From Hyphomicrobiales bacterium (lineage in GTDB: Bacteria; Pseudomonadota; Alphaproteobacteria; Rhizobiales; Rhizobiaceae): a stretch of 64,000 nt of DNA. Shown one piece after another: positions 19,312-27,933 of this stretch. The translations under genes were made by a program, and so were the position numbers. The notes beneath the pieces were generated by a model. That model saw nothing but the letters and a program-made list of their open reading frames with translations. It did no database searches and was not told where the DNA came from. Positions within the stretch are counted from its first letter, which is position 1. Each line of letters opens with the position of its first letter. The stretch spans positions 1-64,000 of the forward strand of contig UCKS01000016.1 of assembly GCA_900473045.1 (NCBI GenBank), written 5' to 3'.

Positions 19312-20064
19312 GTGACGACAGAACATTCCGTAACGACCGACGCCAGCAGCCATCCCCGCCGCGCCCGTTTGCTTTTCGTCGGCGTTATGCTGGCCCTGAC
19401 CGCTGTCTTCATCGGGCTCGGCACTTGGCAGGTCCAGCGGCTGTTCTGGAAGCTTGATCTCATCGCCCGTGTGGATGCACGTGTCCACGCCGAGCCTGTC
19501 CCCGCGCCCGCAGCTGCAGACTGGGCTTCCATCAGCCCGGAAAAAGACGAATATCGCCACGTAACTGCGACCGGCACCCTCGAGCATGGCAAGTCGGTGC
19601 TCGTGCAGGCCGTCACCGAGCGCGGCGCCGGCTTTTGGCTGTTAACGCCCATGCATCTTACGGATTCGTCGACAATCCTGATCAATCGCGGCTTTCTGCC
19701 CGCCGATCAGCGCGATTCTACGGCACGCGCGGCAAGCGAGATTGCCGCCGGACCTGTCACGATCACCGGCCTCCTGCGCCTCAGTGAACCCGGTGGCGCT
19801 TTTCTGCGCTCGAACGACCCGGCCAATGACCGTTGGTACTCCCGGGACGTTGCGGCCATTGTTTTCGCCAAAGACCTTGGTTCCACAGTGGCGCCCTATT
19901 TCATCGACGCCGACGCGACACCCAATCCCGGCGGCGTCCCGATCGGCGGCCTGACGGTGACCAGCTTCCGCAACAGCCATCTCATCTATGCCCTGACCTG
20001 GTATGCGCTTGCGATCATGACGATAGCCGCAACCGTCATCCTCCGCCGCCGCCGGCTGATCTGA
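19312..20064 (+). CDS. SURF1-family oxidase assembly protein
   Basis: A 250-residue protein with an N-terminal and a C-terminal membrane helix flanking a periplasmic domain. LGTWQVQRLFWKLDLI near residue 37 and FRNSHLIYALTWYALA near the C-terminus are the SURF1 signatures. SURF1 proteins take part in heme a insertion into heme-copper oxidases. The GTG start at 19312 follows cyoD by 11 bases, so it belongs to the cyo operon. No cyoE (heme O synthase) follows, as it would in many cyo operons. This layout recalls Paracoccus, where a SURF1 paralogue is dedicated to a heme-a-containing quinol oxidase. Confidence 0.9.
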   Translation: MTTEHSVTTDASSHPRRARLLFVGVMLALTAVFIGLGTWQVQRLFWKLDLIARVDARVHAEPVPAPAAADWASISPEKDEYRHVTATGTLEHGKSVLVQAVTERGAGFWLLTPMHLTDSSTILINRGFLPADQRDSTARAASEIAAGPVTITGLLRLSEPGGAFLRSNDPANDRWYSRDVAAIVFAKDLGSTVAPYFIDADATPNPGGVPIGGLTVTSFRNSHLIYALTWYALAIMTIAATVILRRRRLI

Positions 20065-20078
20065 CTGCGGTGCTGCGC

Positions 20079-20101
20079 CAGCCCGGGGGAATTTCCGGCT
20101 G
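20079..20101 (+). terminator. possible terminator of the cyo-surf1 operon
   Basis: Stem CAGCC/GGCTG extended past a one-base bulge by GG/CC, followed by TTTATC on the plus strand, 15 bases after the SURF1 stop. It is a modest hairpin. Confidence 0.45.
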
Positions 20102-20217
20102 TTTATCGGGGCGGAGTGCCTGTCGACAGCTTCAACAGGTAGGCTTGCAGCGTACGTGAGAGGCGGGGGGTACGCGTAGGCTCGCCTTCGCAGCGCCGCG
20201 ACCTTGCCATCAACACA

Positions 20218-20244
20218 AGGCGCCCGGATATTTCCCGAGCGCCT
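20218..20244 (-). terminator. hairpin after the aminotransferase gene
   Basis: AGGCGC-C-CGG / CCG-A-GCGCCT stem with one mismatch and a short AT loop, 13 bases past the aminotransferase stop. On the minus strand it is followed by TTGTGTTG, a weak U-tract. Confidence 0.55.
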
Positions 20245-20256
20245 CGAGCATGCGGG

Positions 20257-21594
20257 CTACTGCACCCGTTTCAAGGCATCACCCAGCATCGAGACGATAT
20301 CCTCGATATGGGATTTCTCGGCGATCAGCGGTGGCGAAAAGGCGATGATATCGCCGGTGACACGGATCAGCAGGCCGCGTTCGAAACAATCGACGAAGAC
20401 ATCATAGGCGCGCGCCCCGGGGGCACCCTCACGGGAGGTGAGTTCGATGCCGGCAATCAGGCCGATCGTGCGGATATCGGCGACATGCGGCAGGCCCTTC
20501 AGCGAATGCATGGCACCATGCCAATCGTCCTGCAGGTCGGCGGCGCGCGTCAACAGGCCTTCGTCGCGGTAGATATCGAGGGTGGCGATCCCGGCGGCAC
20601 AGGCTGCCGGGTGACCGGAATAGGTGTAGCCGTGAAACAGCTCGATCTGGCCTTCCGGCCCATGCATCAACGCATCGTGCACCTTGCGGCTGGCAAACAC
20701 CGCACCCATTGGGATAGCGCCGTTGGTCAGGCCCTTCGCCGTGGTGACGAGATCGGGCGTCACGCCGAAATAGTCGGTGGCAAACGGCGCGCCGAGACGG
20801 CCAAAACCGGTGATGACTTCGTCGAAGATCAACAGGATGCCGTGGGTTGAGCAGATCTTGCGCAGCCGCTCAAGATAGCCTTTCGGCGGGATCAGTACAC
20901 CGGTGGAGCCGGCGACGGGTTCGACAATGCAGGCGGCAATGGTTTCTGCGCCATGCAAGGCGACCAGTCTTTCCAGATCGTCGGCGAGCTCGGCGCCATG
21001 CTCCGGCTGTCCCTTGACGAAGGCGTTCTTTGCAAGATCATGGGTGTGGCGCAGATGATCCACACCGGGAATCAGCGGAAAGACCCGGCGATTGTTGACG
21101 AGACCACCAACGGAAATGCCGCCGAAACCAACGCCGTGATAACCGCGTTCCCGGCCGATCAGCCGCGTGCGCGTGCCCTGCCCGATGGACCGCTGGTAAG
21201 CGACGGCGATCTTCAGCGCGGTATCGACCGATTCCGAGCCGGAGCCAGTGAAGAAGACGCGGTCAAGTTTTTCGCCCGGGCCGCCCGGTGCAATCTCGGC
21301 CAGCCGCTCGGCAAAATCGAAGGCGATCGGATGGCCCATCTGGAAGGAAGGCGCGAAATCCAGTGTCAACAGCTGGCGCTCGACGGCGGATGCGATCTGC
21401 CGTCGGCCGTGACCGGCATTGACGCACCAGAGACCGGCCGTGCCGTCGAGAATTTTGCGTCCATCGACGCTGGTATAGTGCATGCCTTCGGCTGAGGCGA
21501 GCAGACGCGGCGCGGCCTTGAATTGCCGGTTGGCGGTAAACGGCATCCAGTAGCTGTCGAGTACCGGGGTGTTTGGTTTGCTGTGCTGGTTCAT
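20257..21594 (-). CDS. class III aminotransferase, beta-alanine:pyruvate type
   Basis: A PLP enzyme of 445 residues in the omega-amino acid:pyruvate aminotransferase group. The opening LDSYWMPFTANRQFK, the phosphate-binding GSESVDTALKIA, the IFDEVITGFGR aspartate block and the Schiff-base lysine K287 in TTAKGLTNGAIPMGAV are all present. Its closest characterised relatives convert beta-alanine and pyruvate to malonate semialdehyde and alanine (BauA). The precise amine donor here is not proved. GGAGGTCGCC precedes the ATG. It is divergent from the XRE-cupin regulator, the usual partner of such genes. Confidence 0.85.
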   Translation of the reverse strand: MNQHSKPNTPVLDSYWMPFTANRQFKAAPRLLASAEGMHYTSVDGRKILDGTAGLWCVNAGHGRRQIASAVERQLLTLDFAPSFQMGHPIAFDFAERLAEIAPGGPGEKLDRVFFTGSGSESVDTALKIAVAYQRSIGQGTRTRLIGRERGYHGVGFGGISVGGLVNNRRVFPLIPGVDHLRHTHDLAKNAFVKGQPEHGAELADDLERLVALHGAETIAACIVEPVAGSTGVLIPPKGYLERLRKICSTHGILLIFDEVITGFGRLGAPFATDYFGVTPDLVTTAKGLTNGAIPMGAVFASRKVHDALMHGPEGQIELFHGYTYSGHPAACAAGIATLDIYRDEGLLTRAADLQDDWHGAMHSLKGLPHVADIRTIGLIAGIELTSREGAPGARAYDVFVDCFERGLLIRVTGDIIAFSPPLIAEKSHIEDIVSMLGDALKRVQ

Positions 21595-21738
21595 GGCGAC
21601 CTCCTGTGAGACAGCGATGACGCCATGATTTCAAATGCCGAAACAAGTCCTTTTCTGATCAGCTATAAGTCATTGAAAATACTGTCTACGAATTGTAATA
21701 GTTTCGATATTTTGAACATGCGAAACAGAGGATGAGTC

Positions 21739-22287
21739 ATGTCGGTGGATATCGGAAACCGGTTGCGCCATGTGCGTCTGCTCAACAATCTGTCGCAACG
21801 GGAACTCGCCAAGAGGGCGGGCGTGACCAATTCGACGATATCGTTGATCGAGTCCAATTCCTCCAATCCGTCCGTCGGTGCGCTGAAGCGCATCCTCGAC
21901 GGCATTCCGATCGGCCTGGCGGAGTTTTTCGCCTTCGAGCCGGACCGGCCGAAGAAAGCGTTCTACCGGGCAGACGAACTGGCCGAAATCGGCAAGGGTC
22001 CGATCTCCTACCGGCAGATCGGCGACAACCTGTTTGGACGCAGCCTGCAGATTCTGAAGGAATGTTACCAGCCCGGCGCGGACACCGGAAAAGTACCGCT
22101 GGTGCATGATGGCGAAGAAGGCGGCATCATCCTGTCCGGGCGGCTGGAGGTCACCGTCGATGACGAGCGCCGTATCCTTGGGCCAGGCGATGCCTATTAT
22201 TTCGAAAGCCGCCGCCCGCACCGGTTCCGCTGCGTCGGGCCGGTGGCATGCGAAATCATCAGCGCCTGCACGCCGCCAACGTTTTGA
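21739..22287 (+). CDS. XRE-family regulator with C-terminal cupin domain
   Basis: A 182-residue one-component regulator. Residues 8-60 hold a helix-turn-helix (LSQRELAKRAGVTNSTISLIE), and residues 105-180 a cupin fold (GEEGGIILSGRLEVTVDDE, PGDAYYFESRRPHRF). The arrangement is that of PuuR/BauR-like regulators of polyamine and beta-alanine metabolism. It lies 144 bp from the divergent aminotransferase and probably controls it. The intergenic region is AT-rich, with AAAATAC and GATATTTT as an imperfect inverted pair, but I could not define an operator with confidence. Confidence 0.85.
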   Translation: MSVDIGNRLRHVRLLNNLSQRELAKRAGVTNSTISLIESNSSNPSVGALKRILDGIPIGLAEFFAFEPDRPKKAFYRADELAEIGKGPISYRQIGDNLFGRSLQILKECYQPGADTGKVPLVHDGEEGGIILSGRLEVTVDDERRILGPGDAYYFESRRPHRFRCVGPVACEIISACTPPTF

Positions 22288-22308
22288 CCATGGGACGTGC
22301 TGATTGAC

Positions 22309-23751
22309 TCAATGCTGTCCCGGTTTGACGTCGGCCGGGATCGGGCAGACATAGGACTGGCCGTCCATCTTGTCGGCCCACTCCGCCCTCGCCTTGATGC
22401 GCAACGTTTCCGATGTCGCCAGATCAAGGCCGGTGGCGGCCAACACCTTCGCCGCATGCAGCATGGCCTTGTGTGCTGCCGGACTGCGTCCCTGCGCCAC
22501 GACCTGCCAGGTGTGCGGATTGGTGCCGATCGCCCAGGCGGGCGCCCAGCATTGCGCCGTCGGCGTCACCCGGCTGACATCGCCGACATCGGTAGAGCCT
22601 GCCCGGAAATGCGACTGGCCTTCGAAGGCGCGCAAACCGAGATGCAACGCCGTCGAGCCGTCGATCTTCTCGTCGGAGAAAACATCGCCCTTGATCTGGT
22701 AGAGGCGGATGCTGCTTTTGACCGCTTCGTCGGTAAAGGTCGCCTGAATCTTCCTTGCGAAAGCAATGTCATCCGCATCAAAGGGCACGGGACCGAGCGC
22801 AACCATGTTGTCGTGGATGGCATTCTCAATCGTCAGATTGGGCAACAGATTGGTCGAGGCCGTATCGAAGATGGTCTCCACTTCTGTTTCCGTCATCGTG
22901 GCCGCACCCTGCGCCACCTTGCCCACCCGCTCGGCAAGAGCGAGGGCCTGCGCCATTTCCGGCGCGCGGATCAGGTAAAGCACTTCAGCTTTGGCCTGCA
23001 CCACATTGGCCGCCCGGCCGCCAGCATCGGTGATGGCATAGTGCACGCGGCAATCCTGCGGCATGTGCTCGCGCAGGAAGTTGACGCCGACATTCATCAG
23101 TTCGACAGCATCGAGCGCGGAGCGGCCGAGATGGGCGCTGTTGGCCGCGTGCGCGGCCACGCCCTTGAAGCGGTAATAGGTTTCGAGAACCGCCAGGTTG
23201 TTGGTGGATCGTACCCCGTTGAACGGCGCGGGATGCCATGTCAGCGCGGCATCGACATCGTCGAAGGCGCCAGCGCGCACCATGAATGTCTTGCCCGAGC
23301 CGCCCTCTTCGCCGGGGCAGCCGTAATAGCGGACAGTGCCCGGCAGTCCTTCGGCATGCATATGTTTGGCAAGCGAAATCGCTGCGAGCAACGAACCGGC
23401 GCCGAGCAGATTATGACCGCAGCCATGGCCGGTGCCATCGGTCGACAGGGGTGCGGGAGCATCAACGCCCGCCACCTGGCTCATGCCGGCCAGCGCATCG
23501 AACTCGCCGAGAAAGGCGATGACCGGTTTGCCGCTGCCGAATTCGCCGATGAAAGCCGTTTCCATGTCGGCAACGTTCTTCCGGACGGCAAATCCGTTCT
23601 GCTCCAGTATCCCGATCAGCAGCGCCGAGGAACGGTGTTCATCGAATTTCAGCTCGGCGAAATCCCAGATCTGGTCGCTGAGAGCGGTGAACTGCGGCGC
23701 CAGGGCATCGATGGCGGCCGCCAGGGAAAGCAGGGACGATTTGTCGGGCAT
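22309..23751 (-). CDS. M20-family amidohydrolase, AbgB-like
   Basis: A zinc-dependent amidohydrolase of 480 residues. Metal-binding blocks are visible: GEFDALAGMSQ, GHGCGHNLLGAGSL with the catalytic-site histidines, YGCPGEEGGSGK with the catalytic glutamates, and a distal FRAGSTDVGDVSR. It matches the p-aminobenzoyl-glutamate hydrolase subunit B branch rather than classical hippurate hydrolases. The substrate is probably an N-acyl or peptide-like amide delivered by the ABC importer encoded upstream on the same strand. No signal peptide is visible, so it should be cytoplasmic. Its stop lies 21 bases from the convergent XRE gene. Confidence 0.85.
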   Translation of the reverse strand: MPDKSSLLSLAAAIDALAPQFTALSDQIWDFAELKFDEHRSSALLIGILEQNGFAVRKNVADMETAFIGEFGSGKPVIAFLGEFDALAGMSQVAGVDAPAPLSTDGTGHGCGHNLLGAGSLLAAISLAKHMHAEGLPGTVRYYGCPGEEGGSGKTFMVRAGAFDDVDAALTWHPAPFNGVRSTNNLAVLETYYRFKGVAAHAANSAHLGRSALDAVELMNVGVNFLREHMPQDCRVHYAITDAGGRAANVVQAKAEVLYLIRAPEMAQALALAERVGKVAQGAATMTETEVETIFDTASTNLLPNLTIENAIHDNMVALGPVPFDADDIAFARKIQATFTDEAVKSSIRLYQIKGDVFSDEKIDGSTALHLGLRAFEGQSHFRAGSTDVGDVSRVTPTAQCWAPAWAIGTNPHTWQVVAQGRSPAAHKAMLHAAKVLAATGLDLATSETLRIKARAEWADKMDGQSYVCPIPADVKPGQH

Positions 23752-23794
23752 GGGTATCCTCGCATCGACGCAATTTTGGCGTCAGAAATCCTGT

Positions 23795-23861
23795 CCGGCG
23801 GATCGCAATCCGCCGGTTCCGTTCATATTGAAAGAAAGGTGATGCGCCGCCGGAGCGGCGC
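23795..23861 (-). terminator. tandem hairpins between the binding-protein and amidohydrolase genes
   Basis: Two perfect stem-loops lie in the 119-bp gap: CCGGCGGAT/ATCCGCCGG with a 4-base loop (23795-23816) and GCGCCGC/GCGGCGC with a 4-base loop (23844-23861). The second is followed on the minus strand by a pyrimidine run CACCTTTCTTTC. They probably act as a partial terminator and as 3' protection for the abundant binding-protein mRNA. Confidence 0.65.
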
Positions 23862-23870
23862 AACGGGCGC

Positions 23871-25415
23871 TTAGTCGCCGACCGACACTTCCCAGAGCCG
23901 GGCATTGGACTGCCAAACCGGCTGGCCCTTCAGCTTCTTGGTGGCGCCCCAGACATCGACCATGTCGTAGAGGAAAATCCCGGGCATTTCCTGCAGCATC
24001 AGTTCGTGGAACTCGTCGAAGATCGCCTGGCGCTTTTTCGGATCGATCTCGGCATAGGCGGCCTTCATCAGCTCACGCGCCTTCGGATCGTCCCACATCA
24101 GCGAGGCGTTCTTGTCCTTGTCGCCGACATAGAAACTGTACATCAGCGCCGGGTCGAGGCGCGGGGTGACGGACTGCGAGATGATCTGATAATTACCCGA
24201 GCGGCGGCGATCGACCTGCGTTGCATAATCGAGCACCTCGATCTGCACGTTGAGGCCGATCTGCTGCAGCATCGCCTGCGCCATCACGGCAGCCGGGAAG
24301 CTCGGCACGTTGCCGCGCTTGTTGGCGATGATGCTGATCGGCTCGCCCTTGTAGCCGGAGGCGTCGAGTTCCTTCTTCGCGGCTTCCAGATCGTAGGGCA
24401 GACCCTTCTTCTGCACATCGCTGTAGTAGACGGAATCGGACGAGATCATCGAGCCGTTCGCTTCGCCTGTGCCGTTCGATGCGGCAGCAACCAGCTGGTC
24501 GAGATCGAGCGCCTGCGCCATGGCGCGGCGGATGGCAGGCTTGCTCAGTACCGGATCGCGGGTCTGGATGTAGAACAGGTTCTTGCCGTTGTTGCGGGCA
24601 ATGATCAGCTGGGTGGTTTCGCTGTCCTCGAATTCCGGAATGAGATCCGGGGAGATTTCAGCCGTATCCAGTACGCCGGATTGTAGGCCAGCCTTGACGG
24701 TCGAGGCATCCGGAATAACCATGAACTTGACGCCATCGACCAGCGGACGCTTTGATCCGACCACACCATCCGGCTTACCGTCATTCTTCGGCGAGATATA
24801 ACCGGCGAACTTTGCAAGATGCAGATATTCGCCCTTCTTCCACACATCCCACTGGAAAGGGCCCGTACCGATCGGCTTGTCAAACGTGCCGTCAGCTGCA
24901 GCCGAATCCGGTGAGATGATGCCGGTATAGCCGCATTCCGGGCGCGACATCAGGCCGAGGAATACCGCAGAGGGTTTTTCGAGCGTCATCGTCACGGTCG
25001 AAGCGTCAACGGCCTTGATGCCGGTAACATGCGCGGCGCCATTGCCGTCGAAATCCTTGAGGCAGGTCCACTTGGTCGCCGGATCCATGTAGCGGTTCCA
25101 GTTCCAGACGACATCTTCGGCCGTCAGGGGCTTGCCGTTGTGAAACTTCACATCGCCGCGCAGCTTGAATGTGTAGCTCAGCCCATCCGGCGCCATGTCG
25201 ACGCTTTCTGCCAGGAGCGGCTTGACCTCGCCATTATTGGCATAGCCGACAAGGCCTTCGACGATATGCAGGATGATGCTGTCGGTATTGCCGTCGCGGT
25301 TGACGCCGGGATTGTTACTGCGCAGATCGGAGCTTTGCGCCACGATGATATCGCGGGCGGCGGCGGTGCCTGCGAGTGCGACCAGCATGGTGCTCGCCAG
25401 GAGAATTGTCTTCAT
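23871..25415 (-). CDS. periplasmic solute-binding protein of a peptide/opine-type ABC importer
   Basis: A family 5 extracellular binding protein of 514 residues with a clear signal peptide (KTILLASTMLVALAGTAAA). The body has family landmarks: an N-terminal segment with VEGLVGYANNGEVKPLLAESV, KLRGDVKFHNGKPLTAEDVVWNWNRYMD, and a long C-terminal lobe. Such proteins carry di- or oligopeptides, opines, nickel or glutathione. The neighbouring hydrolases suggest a modified peptide or amide. It lies downstream of the permease and ATPase genes on the same strand, 24 bp after the serine hydrolase, and is followed by strong hairpins. Confidence 0.9.
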   Translation of the reverse strand: MKTILLASTMLVALAGTAAARDIIVAQSSDLRSNNPGVNRDGNTDSIILHIVEGLVGYANNGEVKPLLAESVDMAPDGLSYTFKLRGDVKFHNGKPLTAEDVVWNWNRYMDPATKWTCLKDFDGNGAAHVTGIKAVDASTVTMTLEKPSAVFLGLMSRPECGYTGIISPDSAAADGTFDKPIGTGPFQWDVWKKGEYLHLAKFAGYISPKNDGKPDGVVGSKRPLVDGVKFMVIPDASTVKAGLQSGVLDTAEISPDLIPEFEDSETTQLIIARNNGKNLFYIQTRDPVLSKPAIRRAMAQALDLDQLVAAASNGTGEANGSMISSDSVYYSDVQKKGLPYDLEAAKKELDASGYKGEPISIIANKRGNVPSFPAAVMAQAMLQQIGLNVQIEVLDYATQVDRRRSGNYQIISQSVTPRLDPALMYSFYVGDKDKNASLMWDDPKARELMKAAYAEIDPKKRQAIFDEFHELMLQEMPGIFLYDMVDVWGATKKLKGQPVWQSNARLWEVSVGD

Positions 25416-25439
25416 TGTTCTACCCTCTTTTTTGATTGG

Positions 25440-26303
25440 TTATGACTGGAATTCATCCCAGCAGGCGCGCGACAGCCTGCCGATGGTTTCAAGCGACATG
25501 GTGTATCCCGGCGTCCCGTCCGGCATCGCCTGCGGCACCTGGTCGGTATAGGCGGCGATGATGTAGAACGGCAAACCGTCACGGTAGACGATGCCTGCGT
25601 CCATGCGGCCGCGTTTGCCCCGTCCGCCTTTGCTTGCCACCTTGGTTTCGAACGGCAGGCGCGAATGAATGCCGTAGCGCAGGACCTGGCTCTTCAACGT
25701 CTGCAGAGCGAATTGGCAAAGTTCCGTAGGGCAACCGAGCTTGGCAGCGGCGGCACTTGAGGTCTGCGCATCGAGAATGGTTTGCAATAGCATGACCTGA
25801 TCGCTTGCCGTTGTCGTTGTGACGTCGCCGAGCGCATGATCCGGCGACAGCGCCAAAGGCGGGATCAGGAAGCGGTGATGGGTGCCGTTCATGCCGATCG
25901 ACTTGCAGTAGAGATCGACTTCTTCCAGCGTCAGCCGCTCGAATACCATCTTGGTGCAGACATTGTCGCTCAGCACCATCATGCCGGTGATCGCATCGCG
26001 CAGCGAGATGACAATGCCGGGCGTCAGATAGCGGAAGATGCCGCTTGCGACTTCCTCGGCGAAGCGCTCCTCATAGACGATCTGTTCGTTAAGATCGAGG
26101 CGGCCTTCGCCAACGGCCTTCAGCGCCGCCATCATGATCGAGGCTTTTCGCGTGCTGGCGGATGGGGTCTCCTCGTCCGCGCCCCGCCCGAAGGTTTCGC
26201 CGGTCAGGAGATTGCGGACGCAGTAGCGGGTGACGAAGGATTGGGCGTCGCAGATCGCGTTCAGCCGCTCGGCCACCTTGATCGAAGTGGTAATCGTGTT
26301 CAT
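25440..26303 (-). CDS. beta-lactamase-like serine hydrolase without signal peptide
   Basis: A 287-residue member of the class A beta-lactamase / penicillin-binding superfamily. The active-site triad of motifs is visible: S50-T-R-K53 (SxxK), S112-D-N114 (SDN) and K225-G-G. I do not find an ExxLN omega-loop glutamate, the usual deacylating residue of true class A beta-lactamases. The N-terminus (MNTITTSIKVAERLNAICDAQ) is not a signal peptide, so the protein should be cytoplasmic. It is in an ABC importer operon, one base from the ATPase stop. A role in hydrolysing an imported cyclic or amide-linked compound is more likely than antibiotic resistance. Confidence 0.8.
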   Translation of the reverse strand: MNTITTSIKVAERLNAICDAQSFVTRYCVRNLLTGETFGRGADEETPSASTRKASIMMAALKAVGEGRLDLNEQIVYEERFAEEVASGIFRYLTPGIVISLRDAITGMMVLSDNVCTKMVFERLTLEEVDLYCKSIGMNGTHHRFLIPPLALSPDHALGDVTTTTASDQVMLLQTILDAQTSSAAAAKLGCPTELCQFALQTLKSQVLRYGIHSRLPFETKVASKGGRGKRGRMDAGIVYRDGLPFYIIAAYTDQVPQAMPDGTPGYTMSLETIGRLSRACWDEFQS

Positions 26304-26304
26304 T

Positions 26305-27933
26305 TCAGGCCTCCAGACGCCATTTCAGTTTGACCCCGCCGGTCTCGTTGAAATCGAGCGCGGGGATGGCCGAGAGAAGGCGCCGCGTATAGGCCTCCTT
26401 CGGCGTGTCGAAGATCGTGTTGCGGTCGCCCTGTTCGATGATCCGGCCGTCCTGCATGACGATGACGCGGTCGGCAACCTGCTCGACGACGCCGAGATCG
26501 TGGCTGATGAACAGGCAGGAAAAGCCGTAGCGCTTCTGCAGATCGGAAAAGAGCGTCAAGACCTGCGCGCGGACGGTGACGTCGAGCGCCGAAACCGGTT
26601 CATCGGCGATCAGGAATTTCGGCCGCCGGGCAATGGCACGCGCGATCGCAACGCGCTGGCGCTGGCCGCCGGAGAGTTCGTGCGGATAGCGCAGGGCGTA
26701 TTCGGCGCCGAGCCCGACTTCCTCCAGCGTGTCATAGGCGCGTTTCGTCTTGGCGGCTCGATCGATATCCGGCACCAGTCGCAAGGCTTCCTCGACCAGC
26801 GAAAGGATCGTCATGCGCGGATCGAGCGACGAATACGGATCCTGGAAGACCATCTGGCAGTTCAGCCGGTAGTCCCGCCAGTCAGCCGACCGTTCCCGGC
26901 CCTGAAACAGGATGTCGCCGGAACTCTGGTTCACCAGCCCGGCGATAGTGCGGCCCAGCGTCGTCTTACCCGAGCCGGACCCGCCGACCAGCGCAACGAC
27001 CTCACCGGCATGGATATCGACGCTGACGCCATGCAGCGCCCGCTTCGCTGTGCCCTTCTTGAAGAGCGATTTTCGGCCGGGATAATCGACCACGATGTTG
27101 CGCGCCGAAATCATCGGAGCCGAGACCGTGTCAATGGTGCGCACTTCACCACGGATCGGCAGCGATGACAGCAGCTTGCGCGTATAGGGATGCTGCGGCT
27201 TTTCGAGGATCTGCTCGGTTGTTCCCTGCTCGACCAGCGAGCCCTTCTCCATCACGACGATGCGGCTGGTATAGCGCGCCACCATCGGCAGGTCGTGGCT
27301 GATCAGCAGGACGGCCGTGCCTTCTGCCTTGGTGAGTTCCACCATCAGTTCCATAACGTCGCGCTGGATGACCGCATCGAGCGCCGTCGTGGGCTCATCG
27401 GCGATCAGAAGCGCCGGCTTTAGCAGCATAACGGAAGCGAGCATGATGCGCTGGCGCATGCCGCCGGAAAATTCGTGCGGATAGGCGGAAAGAGCGCCTT
27501 CCGGATCGCGAATGCCGACGCGCTGAAGCATGGCAAGGATGCGCTCGCGTCGCGTGGCGGCGGGCATATTGGTGTGGAGCGTCAGCCCCTCTTCCAGCTG
27601 CCGGCCGATGGTCATCGACGGGTTGAGCGAGGTCATCGGTTCCTGGAAGACCAGTCCGATTTCCGCGCCGCGCAACTCGCGAAGCCCGGCTTCGCTCATC
27701 GACAGGACGTCGCGTCCCTTGAAGGTCACCTGCCCGCCCGTGACCTTGATGGCCGGGGGAAGCAGCGAGATGATCGCGCGCGTCGCCAGCGATTTTCCGG
27801 AGCCGCTTTCACCCACAATGCCGAAGATTTCGCCAGGCTCGATGTCAAGGCTGACCTTCCTCACCACTTCGACGCCGCGTTGTGCGACCACGAGTGAGAG
27901 GTCCCGCACGCTGAGAAGTCTTTCCTGTGTCAT
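26305..27933 (-). CDS. double ATP-binding subunit of the peptide-type ABC importer (DppD-DppF fusion)
   Basis: A 542-residue protein with two complete ABC domains. The first has Walker A GESGSGKS at 41-48, the signature EFSGGMRQR and Walker B ALLIADEP. The second has Walker A GGSGSGKT at 317-324, the signature ELSGGQRQR and Walker B FLIADEP. Oligopeptide-type C-terminal extensions (HPYTRKLLSSLP) follow the first domain. It energises import with the two adjacent permeases. The ATG at 27933 overlaps the upstream permease stop (ATGA) and is the true start. The same frame stays open much further upstream, but only across the permease gene. Confidence 0.93.
   Translation of the reverse strand: MTQERLLSVRDLSLVVAQRGVEVVRKVSLDIEPGEIFGIVGESGSGKSLATRAIISLLPPAIKVTGGQVTFKGRDVLSMSEAGLRELRGAEIGLVFQEPMTSLNPSMTIGRQLEEGLTLHTNMPAATRRERILAMLQRVGIRDPEGALSAYPHEFSGGMRQRIMLASVMLLKPALLIADEPTTALDAVIQRDVMELMVELTKAEGTAVLLISHDLPMVARYTSRIVVMEKGSLVEQGTTEQILEKPQHPYTRKLLSSLPIRGEVRTIDTVSAPMISARNIVVDYPGRKSLFKKGTAKRALHGVSVDIHAGEVVALVGGSGSGKTTLGRTIAGLVNQSSGDILFQGRERSADWRDYRLNCQMVFQDPYSSLDPRMTILSLVEEALRLVPDIDRAAKTKRAYDTLEEVGLGAEYALRYPHELSGGQRQRVAIARAIARRPKFLIADEPVSALDVTVRAQVLTLFSDLQKRYGFSCLFISHDLGVVEQVADRVIVMQDGRIIEQGDRNTIFDTPKEAYTRRLLSAIPALDFNETGGVKLKWRLEA

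Noticed and set aside
25440..26303. Reading the serine hydrolase as an antibiotic-resistance beta-lactamase
   Set aside because: It has no signal peptide and no visible ExxLN motif, and it sits in a nutrient importer operon. Only the fold is supported.
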